Part shown: one piece after another, positions 8,422 through 16,317 of the stretch | How the letters are laid out: every line of letters begins with the position of its first letter | Numbering within the stretch: position 1 is the first letter of the stretch | Origin: JBEKHI01 sp050012355 | Lineage (GTDB): Bacteria; Actinomycetota; Actinomycetes; Streptosporangiales; Streptosporangiaceae | NCBI GenBank assembly: GCA_050012355.1 | Contig: JBEKHI010000001.1 | Coordinates: 1-61,891 of the forward strand | Direction: 5' to 3' | Length of the DNA: 61,891 nucleotides | Notes under the pieces: generated by a model | Databases searched by the model: none | Told to the model about the DNA's origin: nothing | What the model saw: only the letters and a program-made list of their open reading frames with translations | Program-made: the position numbers and the translations under genes

Positions 8422-11253
8422 CTAACCGCTCGCGACGGCGGCCAGGTGGACGGCGAGCTGTGTCCGCGACCGGACACCCAGTTTGCGGTAGGCCCGGCTC
8501 AGGTGCGCTTCGATGGTTTTCTCACTGAGGAACAGGCGCTCGGCGATCTGGCGGTTGGTCAGGCCGATGGCGGCCAGCTGGGCGACCTGCCGCTCCGACG
8601 GGGTGAACGCGCGGACTCCGGTGGGAGCCGGGGGCAGGCGTCCGCCGCTTCCGACGAGCAGCGCCCGCAAGCGCTCGACCATCACGGACGCATGGCTTTC
8701 CGCGGCCAGCTCGGCCGAACGCCGGACGGCGTCCAAGCCCGCCTTGCGGTTTCCGCCGTCGAGCAGCGCCTGGCCCAGTCGTTCGAGTGTCCGGGCCAGT
8801 TCGAGCCGGGCGGGGGAGTCCTGGAGCAGGTCGATGGCCTCATGCAGCAGCCGGGTGGTCTCTTCGGCTGTTCCTGCGAGGGTCGCGGCGGTGCGCAGGG
8901 CGATGGCTATATGCCGGGGTACCCCGAACGCGCGGGCCAGCCGCAGATGTTCGGCGGTCAGGGCGGCGGCCCGATGGTGATCATCCAGCCGGCGATAGGC
9001 GTCGGCGGCCTGGAGACGCCAGGGCACATCCAGCATGCAGTCGGCGCCCCAGCGCTGGTACGACCGTTCGCAGGTCATCGCGTCCGCGAGCGCCGCGGTG
9101 GCATTACCCTGTGCCGCATGAAGGCGGGCGCGGGCGCCCAGCAGCCACAGCTGCCAGACGGTGTCCGGCTCCCGGTCGCCCGACAGTGGACCGCCCCGCA
9201 CGATGGCATCGGCCTCCGCCAGCCTGCCGTCTTCCACCAGCAGATCGACCTGCGTCGCCTGCAGCACCGGCAGCGCCCCATTGGGCGCGAACACCCCTTC
9301 GCTGCCGGCCTCGAGATGTTCCCTGGCCTGGACCAGATCGCCGCGCAGGTACGCGAGCCTGGCGGAGTAGCTTCTGACCAGCGCCGTGGGGAACATCAGC
9401 CCTCTCTGCCGGACTGTGTCCAGCGCCTCGTTCAGGCTGCTCTCGGCCTCATCGAGCCGGTCCGCCACCATGAGAGTGTGAATCGCCGCCCAGATCGCCG
9501 ACCTGTCCGGGGGAAGCCGGCCGGCCAGTGCCCTCAGCGCCAGCGTGGCAACAGTGCCGGCCGGCTCGCCGCCGAACATCGCCTCCACCGATAGCTGAGC
9601 GTTGGCGACCGCCGCTGGCGCGTCCGGCCTGCGCCGGAAAGAATCCAGGTGAGCGAGCAGGTCGGCGCGCCGTCCCAGATCGGCGCGGGCGACGCCGATG
9701 AGTTCCGCCTCGAGCTCCGCCGACAGGTCGGCGCCCTGAGCAGTTCCCGGATCTCCGCTGAGATCGGCGGGCAGATCCCTCATGGCCTGGGCCAGCAGGT
9801 CGACCGCCGCACCCGGCACGCCGGAGGCGCTGCGGAACCGGGCCAGGCTGTAGGCGCACAGCGCCCGCTGCGCGGGCGAGTCAGCCAAGGCCAGGGCTTC
9901 CAGCAGGTGCCGCTCCGCGTCGGCCAAAGCCAAGTGGTGCGCCTGGCAGTTGCCCAGCAGCCTGCTCACTTCGGAACGCAGCTGGGGCGGCGGCGGTTCG
10001 TTGCGCGCCCGCAGCAGGTATACAGCGGCGCCGCCGGGTGAACCCCGCTTCCTCGCCTGATCGGCGGCCGCGAGCAGCGTAGCGATGCGGTCTGGGTTCG
10101 CGGCCGGGGTGGTGCGCAGCAGGTGAGAGGCGGCGCGGGCAACCGGCTGCCCCGCTTCCTGCAGCACCCCTGCCGCCCGCTCGTGCTGGGCGCTGCGGTC
10201 GGCGTGCGGAATGAGGGAGTACACGACGTCGCGGACGACGGCGTGTACGAACGCCGGGGGATCGGCGCGCTCGAACATCCCGTCGCGGGCGAGCTGCTCC
10301 GTCGCCGCCGCGGTTGCCGGCAGCGGCAGATCGCATTGGCGCGCGGCCAGTGCGAGATCCGTGTCATCGCCTAGCACCGCGACGGCCCGGGCGACGCTTC
10401 GCACACTCTCCGGCCAGCGCCGCAGCCGGGCGATGACATGGCGGCGTACGGCATCCGGTCCCGACGCCCGGGCGGAGGCGGCGGCCGCGGCCTCGGGACG
10501 GGTGCCGTCGCCGGCCAGGATCCGCAGCAGTTCCCGGAGGAACAGCGGATTTCCCGCTGTGGCGGAGTGGCAGGCCATGCAGAACTCGTCGTCCCCGTCC
10601 TGACCGAACGTGCGCCGGACCAGATCTGCGACCGCCGACTTGCTCAGGCCCTTCGGCTCGAGCAGCGTCACGTCGCCGGCCGTCAGGATCTCGTCGAGTG
10701 ATTCATCGTGCCGGCGGCTGCTCGCCCTGCTGCTCACGATGATGGTGACCGCGACGGAGTCCACCCGGCGGGCCAGGAATCCCAGGAACCGCGCCGACGG
10801 CGGGTCGACCCATTGCATGTCGTCGACAAGCACGACCGCGGACGCCTTTTCGGCCAGGTTGACCAGCAGCCAGTACAGGCCGTTCAGCAGGATGTGGAGG
10901 GAGCCGGACCCCCCAGGGGTGCCCGGTCCGTCTGCCGCGAACAGGGTCTGCGTCGCCTTCGCGGCGCCCGTGAACAGCCTGTCCCGCTCCGGGCCATGCC
11001 TGGGAAGCACCGACTCGAATAGCTGTCTGACCACTCCGAAGGTGAAGTCCGTCTCCAGCTCGGCGCCACGGGCCGACAATACTCCGAACCCCCGTGCTAG
11101 CGCGCGGCCGCGCGCATAGCGGATCAGCGCTGTTTTGCCCAGGCCAGCAGTAGCCTCCAGCACGACGACGCCTCCGCGCCCACACCCGAGATCGGTGAGT
11201 GCGGACTCCAAAGCGCGCACCTCGAACTCGCGCTCTAGCAAGACATCCCGCAC
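8422..11253 (-). CDS. LuxR-family regulator of the LAL (large ATP-binding) type
   Basis: The product is a roughly 943-residue signal-transducing ATPase with a C-terminal LuxR DNA-binding domain. The N-terminus has a Walker A-like ATAGLGKTAL about 35 residues in and a Walker B AVVLVDDMQWVD near residue 150. The middle is Ala/Leu-rich and TPR-like. The last 65 residues are a classic HTH: FTPSERQVAQLAAIGLTNRQ, then IAERLFLSEKTIEAHL. I prefer GTG at 11253 (GGGAG seven bases upstream) to the GTG at 11271, which has no visible ribosome site. LAL proteins often control adjacent secondary-metabolite or catabolic genes. Its convergent neighbour is the P47-like/collagen-like pair, which is a plausible but unproven target. 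Confidence 0.88.
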   Translation of the reverse strand: MRDVLLEREFEVRALESALTDLGCGRGGVVVLEATAGLGKTALIRYARGRALARGFGVLSARGAELETDFTFGVVRQLFESVLPRHGPERDRLFTGAAKATQTLFAADGPGTPGGSGSLHILLNGLYWLLVNLAEKASAVVLVDDMQWVDPPSARFLGFLARRVDSVAVTIIVSSRASSRRHDESLDEILTAGDVTLLEPKGLSKSAVADLVRRTFGQDGDDEFCMACHSATAGNPLFLRELLRILAGDGTRPEAAAAASARASGPDAVRRHVIARLRRWPESVRSVARAVAVLGDDTDLALAARQCDLPLPATAAATEQLARDGMFERADPPAFVHAVVRDVVYSLIPHADRSAQHERAAGVLQEAGQPVARAASHLLRTTPAANPDRIATLLAAADQARKRGSPGGAAVYLLRARNEPPPPQLRSEVSRLLGNCQAHHLALADAERHLLEALALADSPAQRALCAYSLARFRSASGVPGAAVDLLAQAMRDLPADLSGDPGTAQGADLSAELEAELIGVARADLGRRADLLAHLDSFRRRPDAPAAVANAQLSVEAMFGGEPAGTVATLALRALAGRLPPDRSAIWAAIHTLMVADRLDEAESSLNEALDTVRQRGLMFPTALVRSYSARLAYLRGDLVQAREHLEAGSEGVFAPNGALPVLQATQVDLLVEDGRLAEADAIVRGGPLSGDREPDTVWQLWLLGARARLHAAQGNATAALADAMTCERSYQRWGADCMLDVPWRLQAADAYRRLDDHHRAAALTAEHLRLARAFGVPRHIAIALRTAATLAGTAEETTRLLHEAIDLLQDSPARLELARTLERLGQALLDGGNRKAGLDAVRRSAELAAESHASVMVERLRALLVGSGGRLPPAPTGVRAFTPSERQVAQLAAIGLTNRQIAERLFLSEKTIEAHLSRAYRKLGVRSRTQLAVHLAAVASG

Positions 11254-11661
11254 GAAACTGCTCCCAGCCACCGGATCAGTGCGTCCAACCGGGGCCGGTC
11301 AGCCGACCCGAATCCAACGGCACCGTAAGCTTATCTATCGATCGGGTCCGCGTCGATGGTGCGGATTGGCGGGCACCAGTGCCATCCCGAGTAATGCCGC
11401 TGACCCTTGTACCGGCGGAACTCCTTCACATCGGGCAGCAGCAGGCCGAGGGCTTGCCGCGACGGCCCGTCTGGGCAGGTGGTTTGGACCTCGTTCGTAC
11501 TTTGGATCTCTTCGGTACGGTCTTGCGGCTAAAAAAGCCTTTCCTTGGCCGGGAAATGTACCGAAGAGATCCAAAGCTGAAAGCGAGGGCCCTAGGGCAT
11601 CGCACCGCGGACGGAACCGGTGCGGTAGGTTCGGCGTCCAAGGTTGGTCAGGGAGGAGATC
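11254..11661. other. Intergenic region with a long inverted repeat
   Basis: This 408-base divergent spacer separates the LuxR gene (minus) from the lipoprotein gene (plus). The distal half contains the 77-base inverted-repeat element at 11500-11576 described separately. I see no coding potential on either strand. Confidence 0.5.
11500..11576. repeat. 77-bp inverted-repeat (hairpin) element
   Basis: CTTTGGATCTCTTCGGTAC (11500-11518) is perfectly complementary to 11558-11576, giving 19-bp arms around a 39-base centre. On the plus strand the centre includes AAAAGCCTTTCC (11533-11544), the reverse complement of the 12-mer found in the hairpin at 59274-59344. It lies 85 bases upstream of the lipoprotein gene. 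It could be a MITE-like repeat, a terminator/attenuator, or an operator. Confidence 0.7.
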
Positions 11662-12186
11662 ATGGTGAAGAGCCCGCTCGCGGCGGTTGTGATCCTCTGC
11701 GGCCTGCTGGTGACAACGGCGTGCGCGAGCACGTCCGCCGGGTCGACGTCCGCCAGCGGATCGAGCACGCCCAGCACGTCGAGCACGCCCAGTGCTTCGC
11801 CGACGGCGAGCGGCGGAGCTCCCGTCGCGTCCGCCTGCGGCGGCGCCACCCCGGTGGCGGGCAGCACGGTGAGCCTGACCTACAGCGATAACGGCAAGAA
11901 CCTGTGCGTGGATCTGGGCACCACGGTGACGGTGGCGCTGCAGGGGACTCCGGTCAACAAGTGGCAGTCGGTGCACAGCAGCTCCGAGCTTATCCTCGCC
12001 CCTCGGCTCGACCCCGGTTTCACCCTGGCAGCTGGCTGGACCGGGGACGCCTACGAGGCGATCCGCCCGGGGACCGCGTACGTCAGCGCTTCCCGGTACC
12101 CCTGCGGGACAGCCACCAAGGGCAGAAGCTCAATGCAGTGCGGGGTAATCGTCGGCTACCGCGTCAACATCACCGTAGCCAGCTAA
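11662..12186 (+). CDS. Putative secreted lipoprotein of unknown function
   Basis: The product is a 174-residue exported protein. ATG at 11662 is preceded by GGAGGAG with correct spacing; the TTG at 11644 is less likely. The signal sequence (MVKSPLAAVVILCGLLVTT) ends at AC, giving a weak lipobox (TTAC), so it is probably anchored by a lipidated Cys. A Ser/Thr/Pro-rich linker of about 35 residues follows, and then a compact beta domain of about 110 residues. That domain has a late Cys pair (YPCGTATKG and SMQCGVIVGY) that could form a disulfide, and its ending resembles small immunoglobulin-like inhibitor folds, but I do not recognise the family. It is transcribed alone and ends at a shared hairpin. 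Confidence 0.8.
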   Translation: MVKSPLAAVVILCGLLVTTACASTSAGSTSASGSSTPSTSSTPSASPTASGGAPVASACGGATPVAGSTVSLTYSDNGKNLCVDLGTTVTVALQGTPVNKWQSVHSSSELILAPRLDPGFTLAAGWTGDAYEAIRPGTAYVSASRYPCGTATKGRSSMQCGVIVGYRVNITVAS

Positions 12187-12301
12187 TCCGGACCTCTCGC
12201 CCCCACCCACCCACGAGGAATCCCCAGCCGCCCACACCCACCCCCAGCCGCCCGCGAGGCGTCCGCTGGACAAAAGCCGCATGCCGGTCATCCGCGTGGA
12301 A

Positions 12302-12369
12302 CGGCGACCCCAGCGCTGGGCCATCGAAGGCGCCATAGGCCCAGCGCTGGGCCATCGCTGGGGTCGCCG
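12302..12369. terminator. Composite bidirectional terminator with nested palindromes
   Basis: CGGCGACCCCAGCG (12302-12315) pairs with CGCTGGGGTCGCCG (12356-12369). Inside the arms is an 18-base direct repeat, CCCAGCGCTGGGCCATCG (12309-12326 and 12340-12357), itself palindromic. It sits between the convergent lipoprotein and histidine-kinase genes. Confidence 0.7.
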
Positions 12370-12380
12370 GTGGCGGGTCG

Positions 12381-13715
12381 CTACGCGGCGGGGAGGGTTA
12401 GGCGCATCAGGGCGCCGCCGCCGGGAACGTGCTCGGCCGCCACGGAGCCGCCGTGGGCGTGCGCTACCTGGCGGACGATGGCCAGGCCGAGCCCGGAGCC
12501 GGGGACCGACCGGTCGGCGGTGGCACGGTAGAACCGGTCGAAAACCCGGCCTAGATCCTCCGCTGGTATCCCAGGGCCGTGATCGCGAACCGTTAGCACG
12601 CCGTGGGAAAGCTCTACCTCCACCGGTCCGCCCGGCGGGCCGAACTTGGCCGCGTTGTCCAGCAGGTTCCGTATCGCCACCCGGAGCCGCTCGGCGCTGC
12701 CGATCACCACGCAGGGTTCCAGCCTCGCCTTGAATGACACCGACGGCCAGTCCCGCTTGGCCGCCTCCAGCGCGGCGGCCGCGACGTCGTTCAGCTTGAT
12801 CTCCTGGAAGGCATCCGAGGGCGTCTCGCCGCGGGCAAGCTCGGTGATGCTGGATACCAGTCCGGACAGCTCGTTGACCTGGTGCGCTACCCGGTCGATT
12901 ATCTCTTCGCGTTCGTCGGCTGGCAGGTCAGGCTCGGCCGCGAGCAGATCCACGTTGACCCGCAGACTTGTGAGCGGCGTTCTGAGCTCATGGCTTGCAT
13001 CACTGACAAGCTGTCGCTGCGCCGCGGTCGAGCGCCGGAGTGCGGCGAGCATCGTATTGAACGACGACGCCAGCCTGCCGAGCTCGTCGGGCCGGTGTAC
13101 ATCGACCCCCAGTTCCAGGTCGCCGGTGACCGCCACCTGCTCGGTGACGGCGGCGAGCCGTGACACCGGGGCCAGCCCGCCGCGGGCCACGCCCCAGCCG
13201 ACCAGCGCGGCGAGCCCGACACCGAGCACGCTGATCAGGATGAGGGTCGCTCCGATGCTGGCCAGCTCGCTGTCCACGGTGTCCAGCGGCTCGGCGACCT
13301 CAACGGCCAGGCCGTGACGGATCTGCATGACCAGGACCAGGGCATGCACACCGCCAATGGAGGTGTCGTAGTAGTACGACTGGCGGGTTCCGTCGGCGAC
13401 AGCTTGGGCGGCGGCGGTGGACCGCAGCAGCCCCTCATACCCGGCTGGCGCCCAGACCTCGCCGCTGGAGGTGACGATCTGCGTATAAGGCGTGGAGTCG
13501 CCGAACCGGTCCGAGTGCGGCGGGAGCCACCCGTTCGGGATCTTGTGGTGCGCGTTCGCCTCGTGCTCCACCGAGATGGCCCGGGTGAAGAGCTGCTGCT
13601 GCACCTGGTCCCGCAGGTCGGCGCGGATCGCCAGGTAGGCCACTGCCGCGACCGCCAGCGTGACGACCGCTACCGCTGCCGCGACGGCGATGGTGAACCT
13701 GGTACGCAGTTTCAT
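12381..13715 (-). CDS. Membrane sensor histidine kinase (OmpR-partner type)
   Basis: The start is ATG 13715, which overlaps the response-regulator stop as ATGA and gives 444 residues; the longer upstream reading frame is shadow. The layout is a first membrane helix (about 7-30), an extracytoplasmic sensor domain (31-150), a second helix (152-178), HAMP (175-228), HisKA with the phospho-acceptor His242 in SHELRTPLTS, and an HATPase domain. The HATPase shows the N box RNLLDNAAKFGPP, G1 DHGPGIPAEDLG, F box VFDRFYR and G2 GSGLGLAIVRQ. It resembles the MprB/PrrB/TcrS group. The signal is unknown; the sensor domain has no recognised ligand fold. Confidence 0.93.
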   Translation of the reverse strand: MKLRTRFTIAVAAAVAVVTLAVAAVAYLAIRADLRDQVQQQLFTRAISVEHEANAHHKIPNGWLPPHSDRFGDSTPYTQIVTSSGEVWAPAGYEGLLRSTAAAQAVADGTRQSYYYDTSIGGVHALVLVMQIRHGLAVEVAEPLDTVDSELASIGATLILISVLGVGLAALVGWGVARGGLAPVSRLAAVTEQVAVTGDLELGVDVHRPDELGRLASSFNTMLAALRRSTAAQRQLVSDASHELRTPLTSLRVNVDLLAAEPDLPADEREEIIDRVAHQVNELSGLVSSITELARGETPSDAFQEIKLNDVAAAALEAAKRDWPSVSFKARLEPCVVIGSAERLRVAIRNLLDNAAKFGPPGGPVEVELSHGVLTVRDHGPGIPAEDLGRVFDRFYRATADRSVPGSGLGLAIVRQVAHAHGGSVAAEHVPGGGALMRLTLPAA

Positions 13716-14404
13716 GGCGAGGCCCGCAGCACGTACCCGACGCCACGGATGTTGTGCACCAGCCGGGTCTTGCCGTCGTCCTCCAGCTTGCGCCGCAGCA
13801 TGCTGACGAAAACCTGAAGAGCGTTGGATTCCGGTGATGAGCCGTAACCCCACACCCGGTCCCTGATGACCTCGTAGCTGAGCACCTGTTCAGCGTTGCG
13901 CAGGAGCAGCTCCAGCAGGTCGAACTCGATCTTGGTGAGGTCGATCACGGTGTCGCCGCGGGTCACCCGGCGGGCCGACACGTCGATGGTCAGGTCGGCG
14001 TAGCCGAGTACGTCCCGGTTGAGCTGGCTGCGCCGCAGCAGGGCCGCCACCCGGGCCAGCAGCTCGCGCAGCGCGAACGGCTTGACCAGGTAGTCGTCGG
14101 CTCCGGCCGCCAGGCCGAGCACCCGGTCGTCGATGCTGTCCCGGGCGGTCAGCGCCAGCACCGGCGTGGAATCTCCCCGGCTCCGCAGCATCCGGCACAC
14201 CGCCAGCCCGTCCATCGCGGGCATCAGGATGTCAAGCACGATCAGGTCGACGGGTGACCTGGACACCGCGTCGATCGCGTCCGCGCCGTTGGACGCCGTG
14301 GTGACGGAGTAGCCAGCACGGCCCAGGGCACGGCGCAACGAGTCCCGCACGTCGCGATCGTCGTCCGCCACCAGCAGCCTGCTACCGGGAGACTCCAGTT
14401 CCAC
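13712..14404 (-). CDS. OmpR/PhoB-family response regulator
   Basis: The product has 230 residues. The receiver domain has the acidic pocket DDD near residues 14-16, phospho-acceptor Asp58 in VLDILMP, the Thr switch (ALTARDS) and Lys in LVKPF. The C-terminal winged helix is clear (RGDTVIDLTKIEFDLLELLL, then VFVSMLRRKLE). It is the first gene of a two-gene operon with the kinase. The 100-base spacer upstream, shared with the divergent phosphatase gene, is AT-rich and probably holds both promoters. MprA/PrrA-type regulators are the closest family by eye. Confidence 0.94.
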   Translation of the reverse strand: MELESPGSRLLVADDDRDVRDSLRRALGRAGYSVTTASNGADAIDAVSRSPVDLIVLDILMPAMDGLAVCRMLRSRGDSTPVLALTARDSIDDRVLGLAAGADDYLVKPFALRELLARVAALLRRSQLNRDVLGYADLTIDVSARRVTRGDTVIDLTKIEFDLLELLLRNAEQVLSYEVIRDRVWGYGSSPESNALQVFVSMLRRKLEDDGKTRLVHNIRGVGYVLRASP

Positions 14405-14504
14405 GACTCTATGTAATCAGGGTTAGCTGAGTAAATGCTCCAAGGTTTCCGTGTAACGCCGGAATTTAAGCACCGTTTAACAATCAGCCAGCAACCTCCT
14501 TCCC

Positions 14505-15140
14505 ATGGTGAACAGCACGCTGGCTACCCGAACGGTCTGGCTGGTACGGCATGGCGAGAGCACCTGGAACAGGCTTGGCCGGTGCCAGGGGCATAACGAC
14601 GAGGCCGAACTGACCGACCGGGGACAGCAGCATGCGCACGACGTCGCAGTAACACTCCGTGACAAATCGGTCGGCGCTATTTACGTCAGCGACCTGCGCC
14701 GGGCGGTGCAGACCGCCACCCCCCTGGCCGCGAAACACGGTCTCCCGATGCAGGCAGACGTCCGGCTTCGGGAGCGGTGCCTTGGGGTCAAGGAGGGCGG
14801 GCCGCTGACCGAGGTCGGTCCGGATGTCACCGGAGTTGATGGCGGCGTGGTTGTCGACCCGGACGCGAGGCCCGACGGCGGTGAGTCCCTGCGGGACTTC
14901 TACGGCCGGGCCGCCGACTTCAGCGCGGACCTCGCGGCCAAGATCGAGCGCGACGGTATGCCGCCCGGCGACGTCGTGATCGTCGCGCATGGCGGAACGC
15001 TCCGCGTGCTGCAAGCCTGCCTTACCGGCCTTCCGGTCGAGCGCATGGGCTGGATGCCAGTCCCGAACGGGACCATCCTGCGCGTCGCCCTTACCCCGGA
15101 CGGCGATCGTCGCGATTCCGCGAGGAGGGATCACCCATGA
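14505..15140 (+). CDS. Histidine phosphatase family protein
   Basis: This 211-residue phosphoglycerate-mutase-fold phosphatase has the catalytic motif LVRHGEST at residues 10-17 (His in RHG) and the second catalytic His in IVAHGGTLRVLQ near residue 160. It also has the conserved YVSDLRRAVQTA and LRERCLG segments. It opens a five-gene operon and overlaps comA as ATGA. Because ComA makes a phosphorylated product (phosphosulfolactate), this enzyme may act as the phosphatase that ComB supplies in methanogens; that role is inferred from position only. No clear ribosome site precedes the ATG, so the transcript may be leaderless, or GTG 14508 may be used. Confidence 0.88.
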   Translation: MVNSTLATRTVWLVRHGESTWNRLGRCQGHNDEAELTDRGQQHAHDVAVTLRDKSVGAIYVSDLRRAVQTATPLAAKHGLPMQADVRLRERCLGVKEGGPLTEVGPDVTGVDGGVVVDPDARPDGGESLRDFYGRAADFSADLAAKIERDGMPPGDVVIVAHGGTLRVLQACLTGLPVERMGWMPVPNGTILRVALTPDGDRRDSARRDHP

Positions 15141-15931
15141 TCAGTACAACTCTCAGGCTGCCCGAACGGACGGCCAAGCCACGCCGTTCCGGGCTCACGA
15201 TGGTGATCGACACCGGCATTCCGCTGGCCGCGTTCACCGACATGATCGAGTTCTCCGCGGACTACATCGACTACGTGAAGTTCGGCTGGGGAACGGCGGT
15301 CGTCACCAGCAGTCTGCGACAGAAGATCGACGTGCTGAGCGCCCACGACGTGAGGTTCTACTTCGGCGGCACGCTCTTCGAGAAGTATGTGCTGCAAGAC
15401 AGGTTCGACGACTTCCGCAGGCTTTGCCTGGACTACGGCGCCAGCCACGTGGAGGTCTCCAACGGGACCATCGCGATGTCCAACCACGAGAAGGCCAGCT
15501 ACATCCGTAAGCTCGCCGGCGACTTCGAGATCGTGTCCGAGGTCGGTTTCAAGGACCAGCAGCGCAGCGAGCTGCTTCCGCCGAGCGCCTGGATCGAGTA
15601 CATCAACGAAGACCTCGAGGCGGGCGCGGGCCTCGTCACCCTGGAGGCCAGGGAGAGCGGCAAGTCCGGGATCTGCCGTCCCGACGGAGAGCTGCGCTTC
15701 GGGCTGATCGAGGACGTGCTGAGGGCCGGGATCGGTAAGGAGCGCTTGCTCTTCGAGGCGCCGAGCACCGAGCTGCAGGCGCACTTCATCACCAGGATCG
15801 GGTCGGACGTGAACCTGGGCAACATCCCGGCGTCGGCGGTCATCTCGGTGGAGACGCTCCGGCTGGGCCTGCGGGGCGACACCCTGGCCACTTTCGAGGA
15901 CAAGGACAATCCGCATGCGTACCACTCATGA
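15137..15931 (+). CDS. comA: Phosphosulfolactate synthase (ComA) family protein
   Basis: The product has 264 residues and is a TIM-barrel enzyme. ComA adds sulfite to phosphoenolpyruvate, making (R)-2-phospho-3-sulfolactate, the first step of coenzyme M and sulfolactate synthesis. The evidence is the family pattern LTMVIDTGIP, IDYVKFGWGTAVV, YFGGTLFEKY, VEVSNGTIAM, EVGFKD, IEYINEDLEAGAGLVTLEAR, LLFEAP and VNLGNIPASAVISVETLRLGLRG, with length near the usual 250-260. GAGGAGGG lies upstream of the ATG. It overlaps the phosphatase by four bases and the VOC gene by 17. ComA homologues also occur outside methanogens, for instance for spore sulfolactate in Bacillus, so a sulfonated metabolite is a reasonable inference here. 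Confidence 0.85.
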   Translation: MISTTLRLPERTAKPRRSGLTMVIDTGIPLAAFTDMIEFSADYIDYVKFGWGTAVVTSSLRQKIDVLSAHDVRFYFGGTLFEKYVLQDRFDDFRRLCLDYGASHVEVSNGTIAMSNHEKASYIRKLAGDFEIVSEVGFKDQQRSELLPPSAWIEYINEDLEAGAGLVTLEARESGKSGICRPDGELRFGLIEDVLRAGIGKERLLFEAPSTELQAHFITRIGSDVNLGNIPASAVISVETLRLGLRGDTLATFEDKDNPHAYHS

Positions 15932-16316
15932 CGTATTCCACCTGGCCATCCCCACGCACGATCTGGACGTGGCGCAGCACTTCTACGTGACTCTGCTGGG
16001 TGCCAAGCTCGCGCGGCGGTACGACGACCGGATCACGCTGGACTTCTTCGGTGACCAAGTGGTGTGCCACCTCACCGAGGACCCGGCGGTGGAGCCATCC
16101 AGCTTGTACCCGCGGCATTTTGGCGTGACGTTCAGCGAATCGACGGATTTCGAGAACCTGTACGCGTGCGCGGTGACCCGCAAGATCCCGTTCTTTCACG
16201 AGATGTCGCTGCGATTCGAGGGGCTACACGAGGAGCACCGCACCTTCGTGCTCAAGGACCCCTCCGGCAACCTCCTGGAGTTCAAGCAGTACCGCGACCC
16301 GCGAATGATGTACTGA
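15915..16316 (+). CDS. VOC-superfamily (glyoxalase/dioxygenase fold) protein
   Basis: The product has 133 residues and two beta-alpha-beta-beta-beta half-repeats. Candidate metal ligands are His9 in DVFHLAIPTHDL, His in YPRHFGVTF, and Glu in NLLEFKQY. The ending LKDPSGNLLEFKQYRDPR is the standard VOC C-terminus. It starts inside the last 17 bases of comA, so it is co-translated. VOC proteins act as lyases, isomerases, dioxygenases or binding proteins; the sequence does not say which. Confidence 0.85.
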   Translation: MRTTHDVFHLAIPTHDLDVAQHFYVTLLGAKLARRYDDRITLDFFGDQVVCHLTEDPAVEPSSLYPRHFGVTFSESTDFENLYACAVTRKIPFFHEMSLRFEGLHEEHRTFVLKDPSGNLLEFKQYRDPRMMY

Positions 16317-16317
16317 C

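Noticed and set aside
13716..13853. N-terminal extension of the sensor kinase frame
   Set aside because: It lies inside the response-regulator gene; the ATGA overlap at 13712-13715 is the natural start.
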